A stretch of 64,000 nucleotides of DNA. Origin: Solidesulfovibrio alcoholivorans DSM 5433 (GTDB taxonomy: Bacteria > Desulfobacterota > Desulfovibrionia > Desulfovibrionales > Desulfovibrionaceae). The notes beneath the pieces are model-generated. The model saw nothing but the letters and a program-made list of their open reading frames with translations. It was not told the DNA's origin and did no database searches. The stretch is taken from contig NZ_JNJA01000004.1 of the NCBI RefSeq assembly GCF_000702665.1, forward strand, positions 124,001 to 188,000, written 5' to 3'. Shown here one piece after another: positions 20,341-29,606 of the stretch. The translations under genes and the position numbers were made by a program. How positions within the stretch are numbered: the first letter of the stretch is position 1; each line of letters opens with the position of its first letter.

Positions 20341-21039
20341 CTAGTCCTCGCCCAGCGCCTTGGCATCGTCGCTGGTGCGGTCCAAGGCTTCCATGGCGAA
20401 CGCCACGGCCTTTTCGGCATCGCGGGCGGCGATGGCGTCGAGCAGGCCCGTGTGGATGCGGTCCTGGTACTGGTTGACGCCCCGGTCGGCGATGAGGCTG
20501 TCGAGGAAGTCCTGAAAAACCATGGTGAAGCTGCGGTAGATGTCCGCCAGCAGGCTGTTGCCGCTGGCCGCGGCCACGGCGGAGTGGAAGGCGATGTCAG
20601 CCGCGACGTAGCCATGGGTGTCGCCGGCATGGATGGCTTCGCGTTTTTTCTCCAGGTGCTCGCGCATGGCGGCGATGTCGGCCGGGGTGCGGTTTTTCGC
20701 GGCGAGCCTGGCCGTTTCCACTTCGACGATGCGGCGCACTTCCCGTATTTCCTCGGCCTTGGCCCGGCGCAGGCGGTATTCCAGGGGCTCATGGCCCGAG
20801 CGGCGGTCGAGCACGTAGGTGCCGTCGCCCTGACGGACTTCGAGCAGGCCTGCGCTGACCAGCACGCGGACGGCCTCGCGCACGGTGGAGCGGCCCACGC
20901 CAAGTTGCGCCATGAGCGTGGGTTCGGTGGGGATCTTGCTGCCCGCCGGAAAGACGCCCAGGGAAATCTTTTCCTGGATTTGCTGAATGACAAGGTCGCC
21001 GAGTTTTTTCGGGCGTACGGGGGTGAGTCGGGATGGCAT
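20341..21039 (-). CDS. GntR-family regulator, FadR/FCD subgroup
   Basis: A 232-residue repressor-type regulator. The N-terminal winged helix (residues about 12-75) carries IQEKISLGVFPAGSKIPTEPTLMAQLGVGRSTVREAVRVLVSAGLL and the wing VRQGDGTYV. The FCD ligand domain follows, with REVRRIVEVETARLA and the metal-binding Asp/His pattern DIAFHSAVAAASGN and RIHTGLLDAI. FCD proteins usually sense small organic acids. It is divergent from the binding-protein/polyferredoxin pair, which it probably controls from the 212-base shared gap. A T-run follows its stop on the minus strand. Confidence 0.88.
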   Translation of the reverse strand: MPSRLTPVRPKKLGDLVIQQIQEKISLGVFPAGSKIPTEPTLMAQLGVGRSTVREAVRVLVSAGLLEVRQGDGTYVLDRRSGHEPLEYRLRRAKAEEIREVRRIVEVETARLAAKNRTPADIAAMREHLEKKREAIHAGDTHGYVAADIAFHSAVAAASGNSLLADIYRSFTMVFQDFLDSLIADRGVNQYQDRIHTGLLDAIAARDAEKAVAFAMEALDRTSDDAKALGED

Positions 21040-21251
21040 CGTCTGATGATCTCCTCAATTAGGATAGACGGCGGCCCCGGGGCTGTCAAGACCCTGGCTG
21101 TGCCGGACAGGGCATACACGTTTTTTCTTGTTCCTGGGATAGTCGGGCCGGATGGAAGGGGAGCCAGGTAATAGTCTGCATCTATTGGATTTCTCGCTAT
21201 GTTTGCGGTATGGAACCGCAAAAATCGCCACCGACGGCGACAGGAGGGGAT

Positions 21252-22106
21252 ATGGCCGAAAAGACCGAGTGTTCCGGCCGCCGGCTGTTTCTCAAGGCTG
21301 CGGCGGTTTCGGCCTGCGGCGTACTGTGCGGGGCCGTCCCGTCCAGGGCGGCGGAAACCGGGGAAGTGCTGCGCGTGTGGTCCTGCGGCGGGCTGGCCGA
21401 AGCCATGATGCCGGCAAATGAGGAATTCGAGGCCCAAAGCGGCGCGAAAGTCGCCTATACCGGAGCCTTTGCCGCGGCGCTCGGCAAGTCGCTGCTCGCT
21501 TCGGCGACCACCGACGTCTTTGCCGGCCGGGTGCTCGATCTCGCCAGGAAGCTGCGTGCGGCGGGCAAGATGACCTGGTTCAAGCCGCTGTGCTTCACCC
21601 AGTACGTGCTGGTCACGCCGCCGGGGAATCCCGCGGGCATCAGGAGCGTGGAGGATCTCGGCAAGCCGGGCGTCAAGGTGGTGCTCGCGCCCGGGGCCTC
21701 GCCGCCGGGGGGCGCGGCCGCCCTGGCCCTGCTGGGGAAGGCCGGGGTGCTCGAAGCGGCGCAGGAAAACGACATCGCCAAGGGCTCCTGCGTGCAGCGG
21801 GTCATGGAAGACATCGTCTCCGGCAAGGGCGACGTCTCGGTGGTGGAGCTGCGGGTCACGCGCCTGCCGCAGTTCGTCGGCCGCATGGACATCCTGCCCG
21901 TCGATCCGAAGTTTTTTCCGCCGCCGCCCATGACCTTCACCGTGGGCGTCATGGAAAGCGCGCGCGACAAGGCGTTGGCCGAGCGCTATGCCGCGTACCT
22001 CGTTTCCCCCCAGGGGCAGGTGCATTTCGAGCGCCAGGGGTTCATTGCGGCCATTTCGGCGCAGGGGCGGAAAATGGTGGAACAGTACGGAGTCAGGGAT
22101 GTCTGA
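21252..22106 (+). CDS. ModA-like extracellular solute-binding protein, probable Tat substrate
   Basis: A 284-residue binding protein of the molybdate/tungstate-like type 2 fold (LRVWSCGGLAEAMMPANEEFEAQSGAKVAYTG, then GKSLLASATTDVFAG). The signal SGRRLFLKAAAVSACG has a twin-arginine RR-x-FLK, suggesting folded export. The start at 21252 is set by a perfect AGGAGG 4 bases upstream; the longer frame lacks one. No permease or ATPase gene accompanies it; instead its stop overlaps the polyferredoxin gene by 8 bases. That argues for a sensing or redox role in the periplasm rather than ordinary transport. Ligand unknown. Confidence 0.75.
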   Translation: MAEKTECSGRRLFLKAAAVSACGVLCGAVPSRAAETGEVLRVWSCGGLAEAMMPANEEFEAQSGAKVAYTGAFAAALGKSLLASATTDVFAGRVLDLARKLRAAGKMTWFKPLCFTQYVLVTPPGNPAGIRSVEDLGKPGVKVVLAPGASPPGGAAALALLGKAGVLEAAQENDIAKGSCVQRVMEDIVSGKGDVSVVELRVTRLPQFVGRMDILPVDPKFFPPPPMTFTVGVMESARDKALAERYAAYLVSPQGQVHFERQGFIAAISAQGRKMVEQYGVRDV

Positions 22107-22887
22107 GCTCGCCGTGGCCGCCAAGGCGGCATCACGGGGCATGCGCGCGTGGCGCCGCGTCGCGCAACTGGCCGGGACGGCGATCCTCGGCCAGTGGTCG
22201 CTCTACGGCGTGCTGCGCTGCCCCTTTGTCGTGCCCTACGTCAGTTGCCAGAACTGTCCGGTCATCACCTGCCATGGACGGCTTTTTTCCCTGTTCTGGG
22301 GCTTCTGGCTCCTTTTGCCGCTGTCGGTGCTGGTCGTCGGCCGGGCGTTTTGCGGCTGGGCCTGCCCCGGCGGTCTGGCCGTGCAACTGCTCGGCAAGGT
22401 CGCGCCCCTGGGCCGGCGTTTCGGTGGCCGGTTCGCGCGTCTGGCGGGGTACGGCAAGTACCTTTCCGTGGCCGCGTGCCTGTACGTCTATTACGTCCTC
22501 AGCCAGCCCCGGGCCGACGTGCCCATCCGCGTGGGAGCGTTTTTCGAGTCCGTGGCCCTCACCTTCGAGCACGCACAACTGCTGTGGCTCGTACGCACGG
22601 CCGTGGTGCTCGGCATCCTGGCGCTCGGGCTGGTATTTTCCGCGGCCTGGTGCCGTTTCGCCTGCCCCACGGGCGGGGTGCTGGAGGCGCTCAAGGGCGT
22701 GTCGCTTTACAAGGTCTTCAAGACCAGCGCCTGCAACGGCTGCGGCAAGTGCGACAAGGTTTGCGAGCTCTCCACCCGGCCCGAGGAGGCCAACTGCACC
22801 AATTGCGGCGACTGTCTGGGCGTGTGCCCGACAGGGGCCATCGGATTCGGGCGCAAGCCGGGCGAAGCGGGCAAGGGCGCGGATTAA
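22099..22887 (+). CDS. NapH/CcoG-like membrane polyferredoxin
   Basis: A 262-residue protein with about four membrane helices and five cysteine clusters: VPYVSCQNCPVITC, CGWACPGG, CRFACPTGG, then two [4Fe-4S] ferredoxin motifs, CNGCGKCDKVC and CTNCGDCLGVCPTGA. This is the NapH/NosR C-terminal architecture, which passes quinol-derived electrons to or from periplasmic partners. It overlaps the binding-protein gene by 8 bases and is clearly co-translated with it. The electron partner is unknown. Its stop overlaps the stop of the convergent lipase gene. Confidence 0.85.
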   Translation: MSELAVAAKAASRGMRAWRRVAQLAGTAILGQWSLYGVLRCPFVVPYVSCQNCPVITCHGRLFSLFWGFWLLLPLSVLVVGRAFCGWACPGGLAVQLLGKVAPLGRRFGGRFARLAGYGKYLSVAACLYVYYVLSQPRADVPIRVGAFFESVALTFEHAQLLWLVRTAVVLGILALGLVFSAAWCRFACPTGGVLEALKGVSLYKVFKTSACNGCGKCDKVCELSTRPEEANCTNCGDCLGVCPTGAIGFGRKPGEAGKGAD

Positions 22888-23729
22888 AGCGAGGAGGACT
22901 GGGCGATGGTCACGCCGTTGAAGGCGGCTTTGGCCGTGAAGAAGGTCGTCGTGTCCGTGGCGGCGATCCCGGCCTTGGCCGCGTCGTAGGTGGCGGCGTC
23001 GCTGGCGAACAGGCTGATGGAGTGCGTATCGAGGAAAGAGGCCGGGTCGCTGAGGAGTGTCGCCAGATCGAGCCCCGAGGACGACAGGCTCGTTTCGCCC
23101 GTGCTCACCGTAATGGTCAGGCCGGCGGTTTGCGTGCCGAGCGAGTTGGTGAAGTCCGAGGCGTCGGCGAAATTCGTGATGCGTCCGTCCGTGGTCCAGG
23201 TCCCGTCCCCGGAAAGCCCCAGGGAGCCGAAGGTCACAGCCGTGTAGGACGTGTCCGCCGTGTCCGGGTGCGCGGCCATGTAGGCCTGGGCCGCCGCGCC
23301 GCCGAGGCTATGCCCTGTTACGTAGACCTGCTTGATGCCGAGGGCGGAGACGGCGGCGTCGAAGGCGGCGACACCGCTATCGAGCAGGTCGTAATACCCC
23401 TTGGTGTCGAACCAATAGGCGGCGTCCGCGCTGCCGAGGTAGGCGCTTATGCCGTCGAGGCTGTAGTCGATGTCGTCTGTGCCGCGAAAGGCGATGATGG
23501 CCGCCGGTTCGCCGTTTATCACCGTGGTCCAGGCGTCGAAGGCGGCGTTGCCCGCCACGTACGTGCCCGTGCCGCTGCCCGTGAGGTCGAGCTCGCTGAG
23601 GCCTTGCGCCGTGAGCCCGGAGACGAGGCTGGCGTCGTCGCGGTAGGCCGCGTCGGAAACCACGGCCAGCACGGTGTCGAGATTGGAGGCAGTGATCGGG
23701 ACCGTGGTCCACTCGGACAGGCTAGCCAT
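22884..23729 (-). CDS. Class 3 lipase-like alpha/beta hydrolase
   Basis: A 281-residue hydrolase with the nucleophile elbow VYVTGHSLGGAAAQAYMA (Ser141) and oxyanion-hole region AIIAFRGTDDIDY, as in fungal-type class 3 lipases. It has no N-terminal signal, yet is rich in Asp, Ser, Thr, Gly and Ala and poor in Lys/Arg, with a hydrophobic-hydroxyl end QSSSL. That profile fits a protein exported by type I secretion, but no RTX nonapeptides are seen. The ATG at 23729 has a GGAG at the right distance; the 22-residue upstream extension is not conserved in style. Confidence 0.7.
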   Translation of the reverse strand: MASLSEWTTVPITASNLDTVLAVVSDAAYRDDASLVSGLTAQGLSELDLTGSGTGTYVAGNAAFDAWTTVINGEPAAIIAFRGTDDIDYSLDGISAYLGSADAAYWFDTKGYYDLLDSGVAAFDAAVSALGIKQVYVTGHSLGGAAAQAYMAAHPDTADTSYTAVTFGSLGLSGDGTWTTDGRITNFADASDFTNSLGTQTAGLTITVSTGETSLSSSGLDLATLLSDPASFLDTHSISLFASDAATYDAAKAGIAATDTTTFFTAKAAFNGVTIAQSSSL

Positions 23730-23828
23730 GGACGGCTCCGCAAGCGTGCATCGTGCGCATTTTTGTAAGATACGCCCGGGGACCGGAGGCGTCAATGGAG
23801 TCCGAACGCGCGTCTTGCCGGGGAGGCG

Positions 23829-24536
<708 letters not shown>

Positions 24537-24566
24537 GGGCGGGACCGTTTCCTGGCTGTTTTTTTC

Positions 24567-24598
24567 GCGCGCTCCCGGGCAGCGTCCCGGGAGCGCGC
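24567..24598. other. Perfect 13-bp stem-loop between modA and modC
   Basis: Arms GCGCGCTCCCGGG and CCCGGGAGCGCGC with a 6-base loop. On the coding (minus) strand it is followed by A residues, not T, so it is not a normal terminator for the mod operon; it may stabilise the modB-modA part of the message. Confidence 0.6.
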
Positions 24599-24615
24599 AA
24601 AGCGGTTGATTCGGG

Positions 24616-25362
24616 TTAGGGCTTCTTGAAGCCGTACTTGGCCAGGATCGCCTGTCCCTCGGGGCTGACGACGAAGGCCACGAAGGCGGCGGCGTTTTTC
24701 TTGTCGGCCGAGGCGGAAAGCACGGCGATGGGGTAGCTGACGGGCTTTTCCAGCGGAATTTCGGCCACGATCGTGACCTTGTCCCCGCCCTGCTTGGCGT
24801 CGGTGCCGTAGACGAAGCCGGCGTCAACCTCGCCGCGGGCGAGGTAGTCGAGCACCTGGCGCACGGACTCGGCCATGACGAACTTGGGCGCCAGCGCGTC
24901 CCATTCCCCCATTTTGGTCAGGGCGGCCTTGGTGTAGCGGCCCACAGGCACGGAATCCGGGTTGCCGATGGCCACGCGCTTGACCGAGGCTCCCTTGAGG
25001 GAGGCCAGATCCTTGACCTTGGCCGGGTTGGCGGCGGGAACGGTCAGCGTCAGGGAATTCTGGGCGAAGTTCACGCGGGTGGGGGCGTCGATGAGCTTTT
25101 TCTCCACGGCCATGTCCATGGTCTTCTGGTCGGCCGAGGCGAAGACGTCCACGGGCGCGCCTTTTTCCATCTGGGAGAGCAGCGCGCCGGAAGCGGCGAA
25201 GTTCATGGTGACGTTGACCCCGGGATGGGTCTTCGTGAACTCGGCCTTGACGGCGTTGAAGGCGTCGGTGAGGCTCGCGGCGGCGGACACGGTCAGATCG
25301 GCGGCCTGGGCCGGCAAGGCGGTCAACAGGGCGATCGCCAGGGACAACAGGATTTTTTTCAT
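24616..25362 (-). CDS. modA: Molybdate-binding periplasmic protein
   Basis: A 248-residue binding protein with a Sec signal ending LPAQAA and the ModA pattern LTVSAAASLTDAFNAVKAEF, MNFAASGALLSQMEKGAPVDVFASAD, and VPVGRYTKAAL. The oxyanion-binding Ser, Ala and Tyr region is intact. The start MKKILL at 25362 is favoured: GGAAGGAGG is directly against an upstream ATG, too close for it, but nine bases from this one. Tungstate binding is also possible. Confidence 0.93.
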   Translation of the reverse strand: MKKILLSLAIALLTALPAQAADLTVSAAASLTDAFNAVKAEFTKTHPGVNVTMNFAASGALLSQMEKGAPVDVFASADQKTMDMAVEKKLIDAPTRVNFAQNSLTLTVPAANPAKVKDLASLKGASVKRVAIGNPDSVPVGRYTKAALTKMGEWDALAPKFVMAESVRQVLDYLARGEVDAGFVYGTDAKQGGDKVTIVAEIPLEKPVSYPIAVLSASADKKNAAAFVAFVVSPEGQAILAKYGFKKP

Positions 25363-25381
25363 TTGCGGCATCCTCCTTCCT

Positions 25382-26050
25382 TTACGCTTTGGGTTTGATG
25401 ACTTTCGCCACGATCACAAGCAGGACCACGCAGACCACGGAGATCAGCAGTACGAGCTCGTTGGCCAAGGTGTCGTTGCCGGCCTGGGTGGCGCTGTAGA
25501 CGGCCAGGGACAGCGTTTGCGTCTTGCCGGGCAGATTGCCGGCGACCATGAGCGTGGCGCCGAACTCGCCCATGGCCCGGGCCAGGGCCAGCATGATGCC
25601 GGCGAGCAGGCCGCGCATGGCCAGGGGCATCGAAACCCGGAAGAAGATGACCGTCTCCGACGCGCCAAGGGTCCTGGCGGCGTTCTCGAGGTTTTCGTCC
25701 ACGCCCTCGAACGCCGCGCGGGCCGAGCGGTACACCAGGGGAAACGCCACCACCGCGGCCGCGATCACCGCGCCTTCCCAGGTAAACATGATGCTAATCC
25801 CGAAGGTGTCCCAGAGGTAGGACCCGAAAACGCCGCGCCGGCCGAGCAGGACGATGATGTAGTAGCCGAGCACCGTCGGGGGCAGCACCATCGGCAGGGT
25901 CAGGATGGCGTCCGCCAGGTCCCGCCCCGGGAATTCGCGCACGCGGGCCAGCCTGGCCAGGGCCACGGCGGGAATTGTCGCCAGGGCCGTGGCCAGGGTG
26001 GAGACCTTGAGCGTCAGGAGCAGCGGCGGCAGCACGGCGGCGTCAAGCAT
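25382..26050 (-). CDS. modB: Molybdate ABC transporter permease
   Basis: The 222-residue inner-membrane permease, with about five helices and the ABC-interaction EAA loop ENAARTLGASETVIFFRVSMPLAMRGLLAGIMLALARAMGEFGAT. I start it at ATG 26050 (MLDAAVLPPLLLTLKVS); the longer frame adds a polar 43-residue leader. First of modB-modA-modC. Upstream, GTCACACTTGT (26175) and GTGTCACTTGTGT (26198) form an imperfect direct repeat that may be an operator; no ModE box is visible. Confidence 0.92.
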   Translation of the reverse strand: MLDAAVLPPLLLTLKVSTLATALATIPAVALARLARVREFPGRDLADAILTLPMVLPPTVLGYYIIVLLGRRGVFGSYLWDTFGISIMFTWEGAVIAAAVVAFPLVYRSARAAFEGVDENLENAARTLGASETVIFFRVSMPLAMRGLLAGIMLALARAMGEFGATLMVAGNLPGKTQTLSLAVYSATQAGNDTLANELVLLISVVCVVLLVIVAKVIKPKA

Positions 26051-26278
26051 GGGGCGTCTTCTCTCATGGATCACGGGCATCCGGAATGCGTGGCGATTGG
26101 CAAAATGTGTCCGCGGCAGGCTGGTGGATTCCAGCATGTGGAAAGGATAGGGAAAGGTTGCCGTTCTGTATAGAGTCACACTTGTTTTACTGAATGCGTG
26201 TCACTTGTGTCCTCCTGAGACAAGCGTCCGTTGCCTGTCGCTGCAACAGGAAGACATAGGTCTTTGCATGACGCTGTT

Positions 26279-26377
26279 TCATTTGTTCCTGTCCCGTTTC
26301 AGATCGCGCACGGGGACGGGAACGGCGGCCGGGGGCAAAGATGGGGTCAAGAGCCAGTGGAGCAGGATGACCAGCAT
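26279..26377 (-). CDS. Candidate 32-residue membrane microprotein
   Basis: An open frame of 32 codons, MLVILLHWLLTPSLPP followed by a Pro/Val stretch and a basic tail DLKRDRNK. It is preceded by an almost ideal AAAGGAGGT ribosome site four bases before the ATG. The N-terminal half is one short hydrophobic helix and the tail obeys the positive-inside rule. It lies between the PilZ gene and modB. I know no homologue; a spurious frame cannot be excluded. Confidence 0.4.
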   Translation of the reverse strand: MLVILLHWLLTPSLPPAAVPVPVRDLKRDRNK

Positions 26378-26568
26378 GGGGACCTCCTTTGTCGGCATGT
26401 CATCACGCAAAAAAGATGCCGTTTGTTGCGGGGGTGTCCGCCCGCGCGCGCCCCGGCCGGCAACGGCACGGCTTCCGGCGGGACATGCCAGCGCACGCCG
26501 GGATGCGGCTGCGCAAAAAGGGAGGCGGACGCAACAGTATTGTCGCCTCCAGGCACGAAACGGGATGC

Positions 26569-27222
26569 TCAGCCGAGCACGGACAGGGCGGCTTGCAGGT
26601 ACGCGCCGAGGGCGTCGCTCGCGGCGGGCGGCAGGGTGCGGAACTTGAGACCGACTTCCAGCCGGCGGCCCGCCGTGGAGACCCGCATGACGGCGCAGGG
26701 CAGGCAGGCGTCGGACGCCGCGCCGAACAGCTCGCAGCGCAGCTCCATGACGTCGTCGACACGGACGGCGGGCGCCGCGCCGTCCGTGATGGTGGAGAAC
26801 TGGCAGCCGGAGAGGCTGAGGTCGAGCACCATGCCGGTGAAGGAGGCCTCCCCCAGACGCACCTGCCCGGGGAAACAGCAGGAAATGCGCTTGTGGCGGC
26901 GCAGGTCCATGGATTCGAGGCGGGGCGGGTAGGTGAGAAAAATCAGGGGAAAGGGCACCTGGATCCATTTGATGATCTTGGCCGAAAAGCCGATGACCGT
27001 TCCCTCGTGCAGGTAGCGGGCGATGACCCCCGCGCCCGGATAGAGGAGCTGGTAGAGCGCCTCGCGGTTGGCCTCGGCCAGAAGCGGCATCTGCGTGATG
27101 ACGCAACGGCTGCGCAGATAGCCTGCGCAAAGGGATTGCAGCTTGTCCTCGATGCCCGCCACCTCCAGGATCATCTTGGTGCCGGGCGGGCAGTGGAGCG
27201 ACGGCACGGTGGGCGCGGTCAC
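26569..27222 (-). CDS. PilZ-domain protein, YcgR-like (c-di-GMP receptor)
   Basis: A 217-residue protein. Residues 1-110 form a YcgR-N-like beta domain (MILEVAGIEDKLQSLCAGYLRSRCVI); residues 110-217 are PilZ, with the ligand motifs RRHKRISCCFPG (RxxxR) and DLSLSGCQF (D/NxSxxG). YcgR-type proteins brake flagella when they bind cyclic di-GMP. GTG start at 27222 overlaps the TPR gene stop by 4 bases, so the two are coupled. Confidence 0.85.
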   Translation of the reverse strand: MTAPTVPSLHCPPGTKMILEVAGIEDKLQSLCAGYLRSRCVITQMPLLAEANREALYQLLYPGAGVIARYLHEGTVIGFSAKIIKWIQVPFPLIFLTYPPRLESMDLRRHKRISCCFPGQVRLGEASFTGMVLDLSLSGCQFSTITDGAAPAVRVDDVMELRCELFGAASDACLPCAVMRVSTAGRRLEVGLKFRTLPPAASDALGAYLQAALSVLG

Positions 27223-28127
27223 GGCGTCGCCTCCCTGGGAACCGTCACATCAGGAGATGGCTGGCCGTCGCCGGACGGGGCGGCGCTGCGGATATGCTCG
27301 AGCAGGCGCGCCGCCTGCTCGAATCCGGGGCGAAGCGCCAGGGCCTGCTCCAAATGGCGCATGGCCCCGGCCGCGTCGCCGGATTCCGACAGGGCGCGGG
27401 CAACATTGAAGTGGAGGTTCTCGTCGCTGGCATTGCGCTCCAGGGCCTTTTCGTAAAAGGAAACGGATTCGGCGTAGCGCTTTTCCTTGCGCAGGCTGAT
27501 GGCGAATTCGTTGAACAGATGCCGTTCCTGCTCCATGAACAGCACGTCGATGGAAAAGATGCGTCGCAGCGCCGCGGCCAGCTTCTTGCCGTCGCCCTTG
27601 TCCAGGTAGATCTTGCCGAGCTCGATATTGGCCTTGGGGTGCTTTTCGTCCAGCAGCAGGGCCTTGAGGAATTCCTTTTCCGCGCCGTCCAGGTCGTCCT
27701 CGGAGAGGTGCTTTTCGGCCAGGGCGATTTTCTTCTTGAGCGACTCGATAAACGGCAGGCAGCGTTTTTCGTAGTAGCCGGCTTCAGGCTGGTAGTGGCT
27801 CAGGAATTCACCCTTGGTGACGGGCGTGACCGGTCCTGATGGAATGGCGTTGGCGTTGAGCGCCTGGACGTAATAGTCGCCCTCTGGACTGCGGCGGATG
27901 AACCAGTATGTCTTTTGGTCATAGGCGCGGCTTGTCCCGCCCTGTCCCGTCTTCGTCTGTTTGGACATGGAATAGACGCCGAGGATGTGGCATTGCTCCA
28001 TATCCGGGAGAGATGGCAACGCGGCGGCAGCGTCGCCCGTGCCTGTCGTGGTGTGCGCGTCTTGCATGAGCGGTGGTGGATCGTCGACCACCGGATACGA
28101 GCGTGGCGCGATGGGTTCGGGTTGCAT
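27219..28127 (-). CDS. TPR protein, coupled to PilZ gene
   Basis: About 302 residues. The N-terminal third holds QKTYWFIRRSPEGDYYVQALNANAIPSGPVTPVTKGEFLSHYQPEAGYY, a compact domain often placed before TPRs in sulfate reducers; then TPR units such as AEKHLSEDDLDGAEKEFLKALLLDEKHPKANIELGKIY and HLEQALALRP. No signal peptide. The start is uncertain: 28127, 28067 and an internal Met (MEQCH) are all without a good ribosome site. Its coupling to the PilZ gene suggests a c-di-GMP-related adaptor. Confidence 0.7.
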   Translation of the reverse strand: MQPEPIAPRSYPVVDDPPPLMQDAHTTTGTGDAAAALPSLPDMEQCHILGVYSMSKQTKTGQGGTSRAYDQKTYWFIRRSPEGDYYVQALNANAIPSGPVTPVTKGEFLSHYQPEAGYYEKRCLPFIESLKKKIALAEKHLSEDDLDGAEKEFLKALLLDEKHPKANIELGKIYLDKGDGKKLAAALRRIFSIDVLFMEQERHLFNEFAISLRKEKRYAESVSFYEKALERNASDENLHFNVARALSESGDAAGAMRHLEQALALRPGFEQAARLLEHIRSAAPSGDGQPSPDVTVPREATP

Positions 28128-28233
28128 CGGGCCGGGACGCCGGAACGCATGCGTCCGGTCCGCAGCGGCCGCGTGCAACTTTGTTTCACGGACCGCGTTG
28201 ATTGTAGCTTTATATAGAGTGACGGTCGGTTTG

Positions 28234-28278
28234 TCAAAAAATATAAGCGGCCTGCTCCGCTATGGAAGCAAGCCGCTT
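28234..28278 (-). terminator. Intrinsic terminator downstream of nifB
   Basis: On the minus strand a 12-bp stem AAGCGGCTTGCT/AGCAGGCCGCTT (one G-T pair, 10-base loop) is followed by ATATTTTTT. It closes the nifE-nifN-nifB unit. Confidence 0.85.
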
Positions 28279-28316
28279 GCGTCGGCATTATGGCCGGGAG
28301 CGGGAAACCTCGGGCA

Positions 28317-29594
28317 TCAGCCACAGCCTTCGCCGCTGCCGCCGCTGCAGCCGCAGGCCTTGCCCAGGCCTTTTTTGCGGCTTTTGAGAAGCGACAGGTC
28401 ACCCGCGCCGTAGACCTCGGCCAGGGCCGTCTCCAGGAATCCCGAGCATTCGTAGGGCAGCACGCCGTGGGCCGTGAGCACCTTGCGCGGGGTCTCGCCG
28501 AACGCGGCCACGAGCACGGCCCGGCAGTCGGAGAGCACCTTGGCCAGTTCCTCCCAGCGTTTGGGGCCGGCCCCGGGGTCCGGGGCATAGCGCTCCTCGA
28601 CATAGGAGAAGCCGATGCCTTCCTGCTTCCAGATCTGGAACTTGTGGGCCTCGCCCAGGTGCATGTTGACAAGCATGCCCTCGCGCGTGGCCACGGCCAC
28701 GTACGGCCGTTTGCCGAGGTCCGACCCGGGCGCGGTGCGGGAGCATTCGCCCAGCAGCGGCGACAGTTCGCCCGAGCGGTCGTTGCACAAAAGCCCCACG
28801 GCGTCGGCGCGGCAGCGCTTGCAATGGCTCATCTGCGGCAGGAGTTCGCCGGCGGAGGCGCGCAGCTCCTTGATCATCTCGGCCGTGGGCGCGGGCACGT
28901 CGGCAAACGGCGTGTCCGCCACCGGGAACAGCGGCATGATGTTCTGGATGTCCACCCCGAGCGTGGACAGCGTCTTGGAGATCTCCAGCACGTGGTGGTC
29001 GTTGACGCCGGGGATGACGATGGTGTTGGATTTGACGATGACGCCCTTCTCCTTGAGGATGCGGATGCCTTCGAGCTGGCGTTCGAGCAGGAGCTTGGCC
29101 GCGGCCTCGCCGCGCAGGATGACCTTGCCGTCGCGGGCCCAGGCATAGACCTTGGCCCCGACCTTCGGGTCCACGGCGTTGACGGTCACGGTCACGTGGG
29201 TCACGCCCAGTTCGGCCAGTTCCGCCGCATGGGCCGGCAGGGCCAGGCCGTTGGTGGACAGGCAGAAAAGCATCTGCGGATACGTGTCCTTGAGCAGGCG
29301 GATGGTCTCCATGGCCTCGGGGTTGGCCATGGGGTCGCCGGGGCCGGCGATGCCGACCACGGTGATGCGGGGCTCTTTTCCCAGCACCTTTTCCATGTAC
29401 ACCACGGCCTGCTCGGGGGAGAGCACGGCGCTGGTCACGCCGGGTCGCGATTCGCTCACGCAATCGTACTTGCGATTGCAGAAGTTGCACATGATGTTGC
29501 ACTTGGGGGCCACGGGCAGGTGCACGCGGCCGCAGGAGCCGGCGGATTCGCGGTTGAAGCAGGGATGCTTGGAGAGGTCCTTTGGGGTGGTCAT
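28317..29594 (-). CDS. nifB: Nitrogenase cofactor biosynthesis radical SAM protein NifB
   Basis: NifB fuses [4Fe-4S] clusters and inserts the central carbide to make NifB-co, the core of FeMo-co. The 425-residue protein has the radical SAM motif CNIMCNFC (Cys32, 36, 39), the upstream HPCFNRESAGSCGRVHLPVAP block, the MSHCKRCRADAVGLL cysteines, and a C-terminal NifX/NafY-like domain (VAVATREGMLVNMHLGEAHKF) that carries the cofactor. It ends in a Cys-Gly-Ser-rich tail. Last gene of nifE-nifN-nifB. Confidence 0.97.
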   Translation of the reverse strand: MTTPKDLSKHPCFNRESAGSCGRVHLPVAPKCNIMCNFCNRKYDCVSESRPGVTSAVLSPEQAVVYMEKVLGKEPRITVVGIAGPGDPMANPEAMETIRLLKDTYPQMLFCLSTNGLALPAHAAELAELGVTHVTVTVNAVDPKVGAKVYAWARDGKVILRGEAAAKLLLERQLEGIRILKEKGVIVKSNTIVIPGVNDHHVLEISKTLSTLGVDIQNIMPLFPVADTPFADVPAPTAEMIKELRASAGELLPQMSHCKRCRADAVGLLCNDRSGELSPLLGECSRTAPGSDLGKRPYVAVATREGMLVNMHLGEAHKFQIWKQEGIGFSYVEERYAPDPGAGPKRWEELAKVLSDCRAVLVAAFGETPRKVLTAHGVLPYECSGFLETALAEVYGAGDLSLLKSRKKGLGKACGCSGGSGEGCG

Positions 29595-29606
29595 GGCGGG
29601 CTCCTT

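Noticed and set aside
26051..26278. ModE-box upstream of modB
   Set aside because: No TATATA-type dyad was seen; only an imperfect GTCAC-CTTGT direct repeat.
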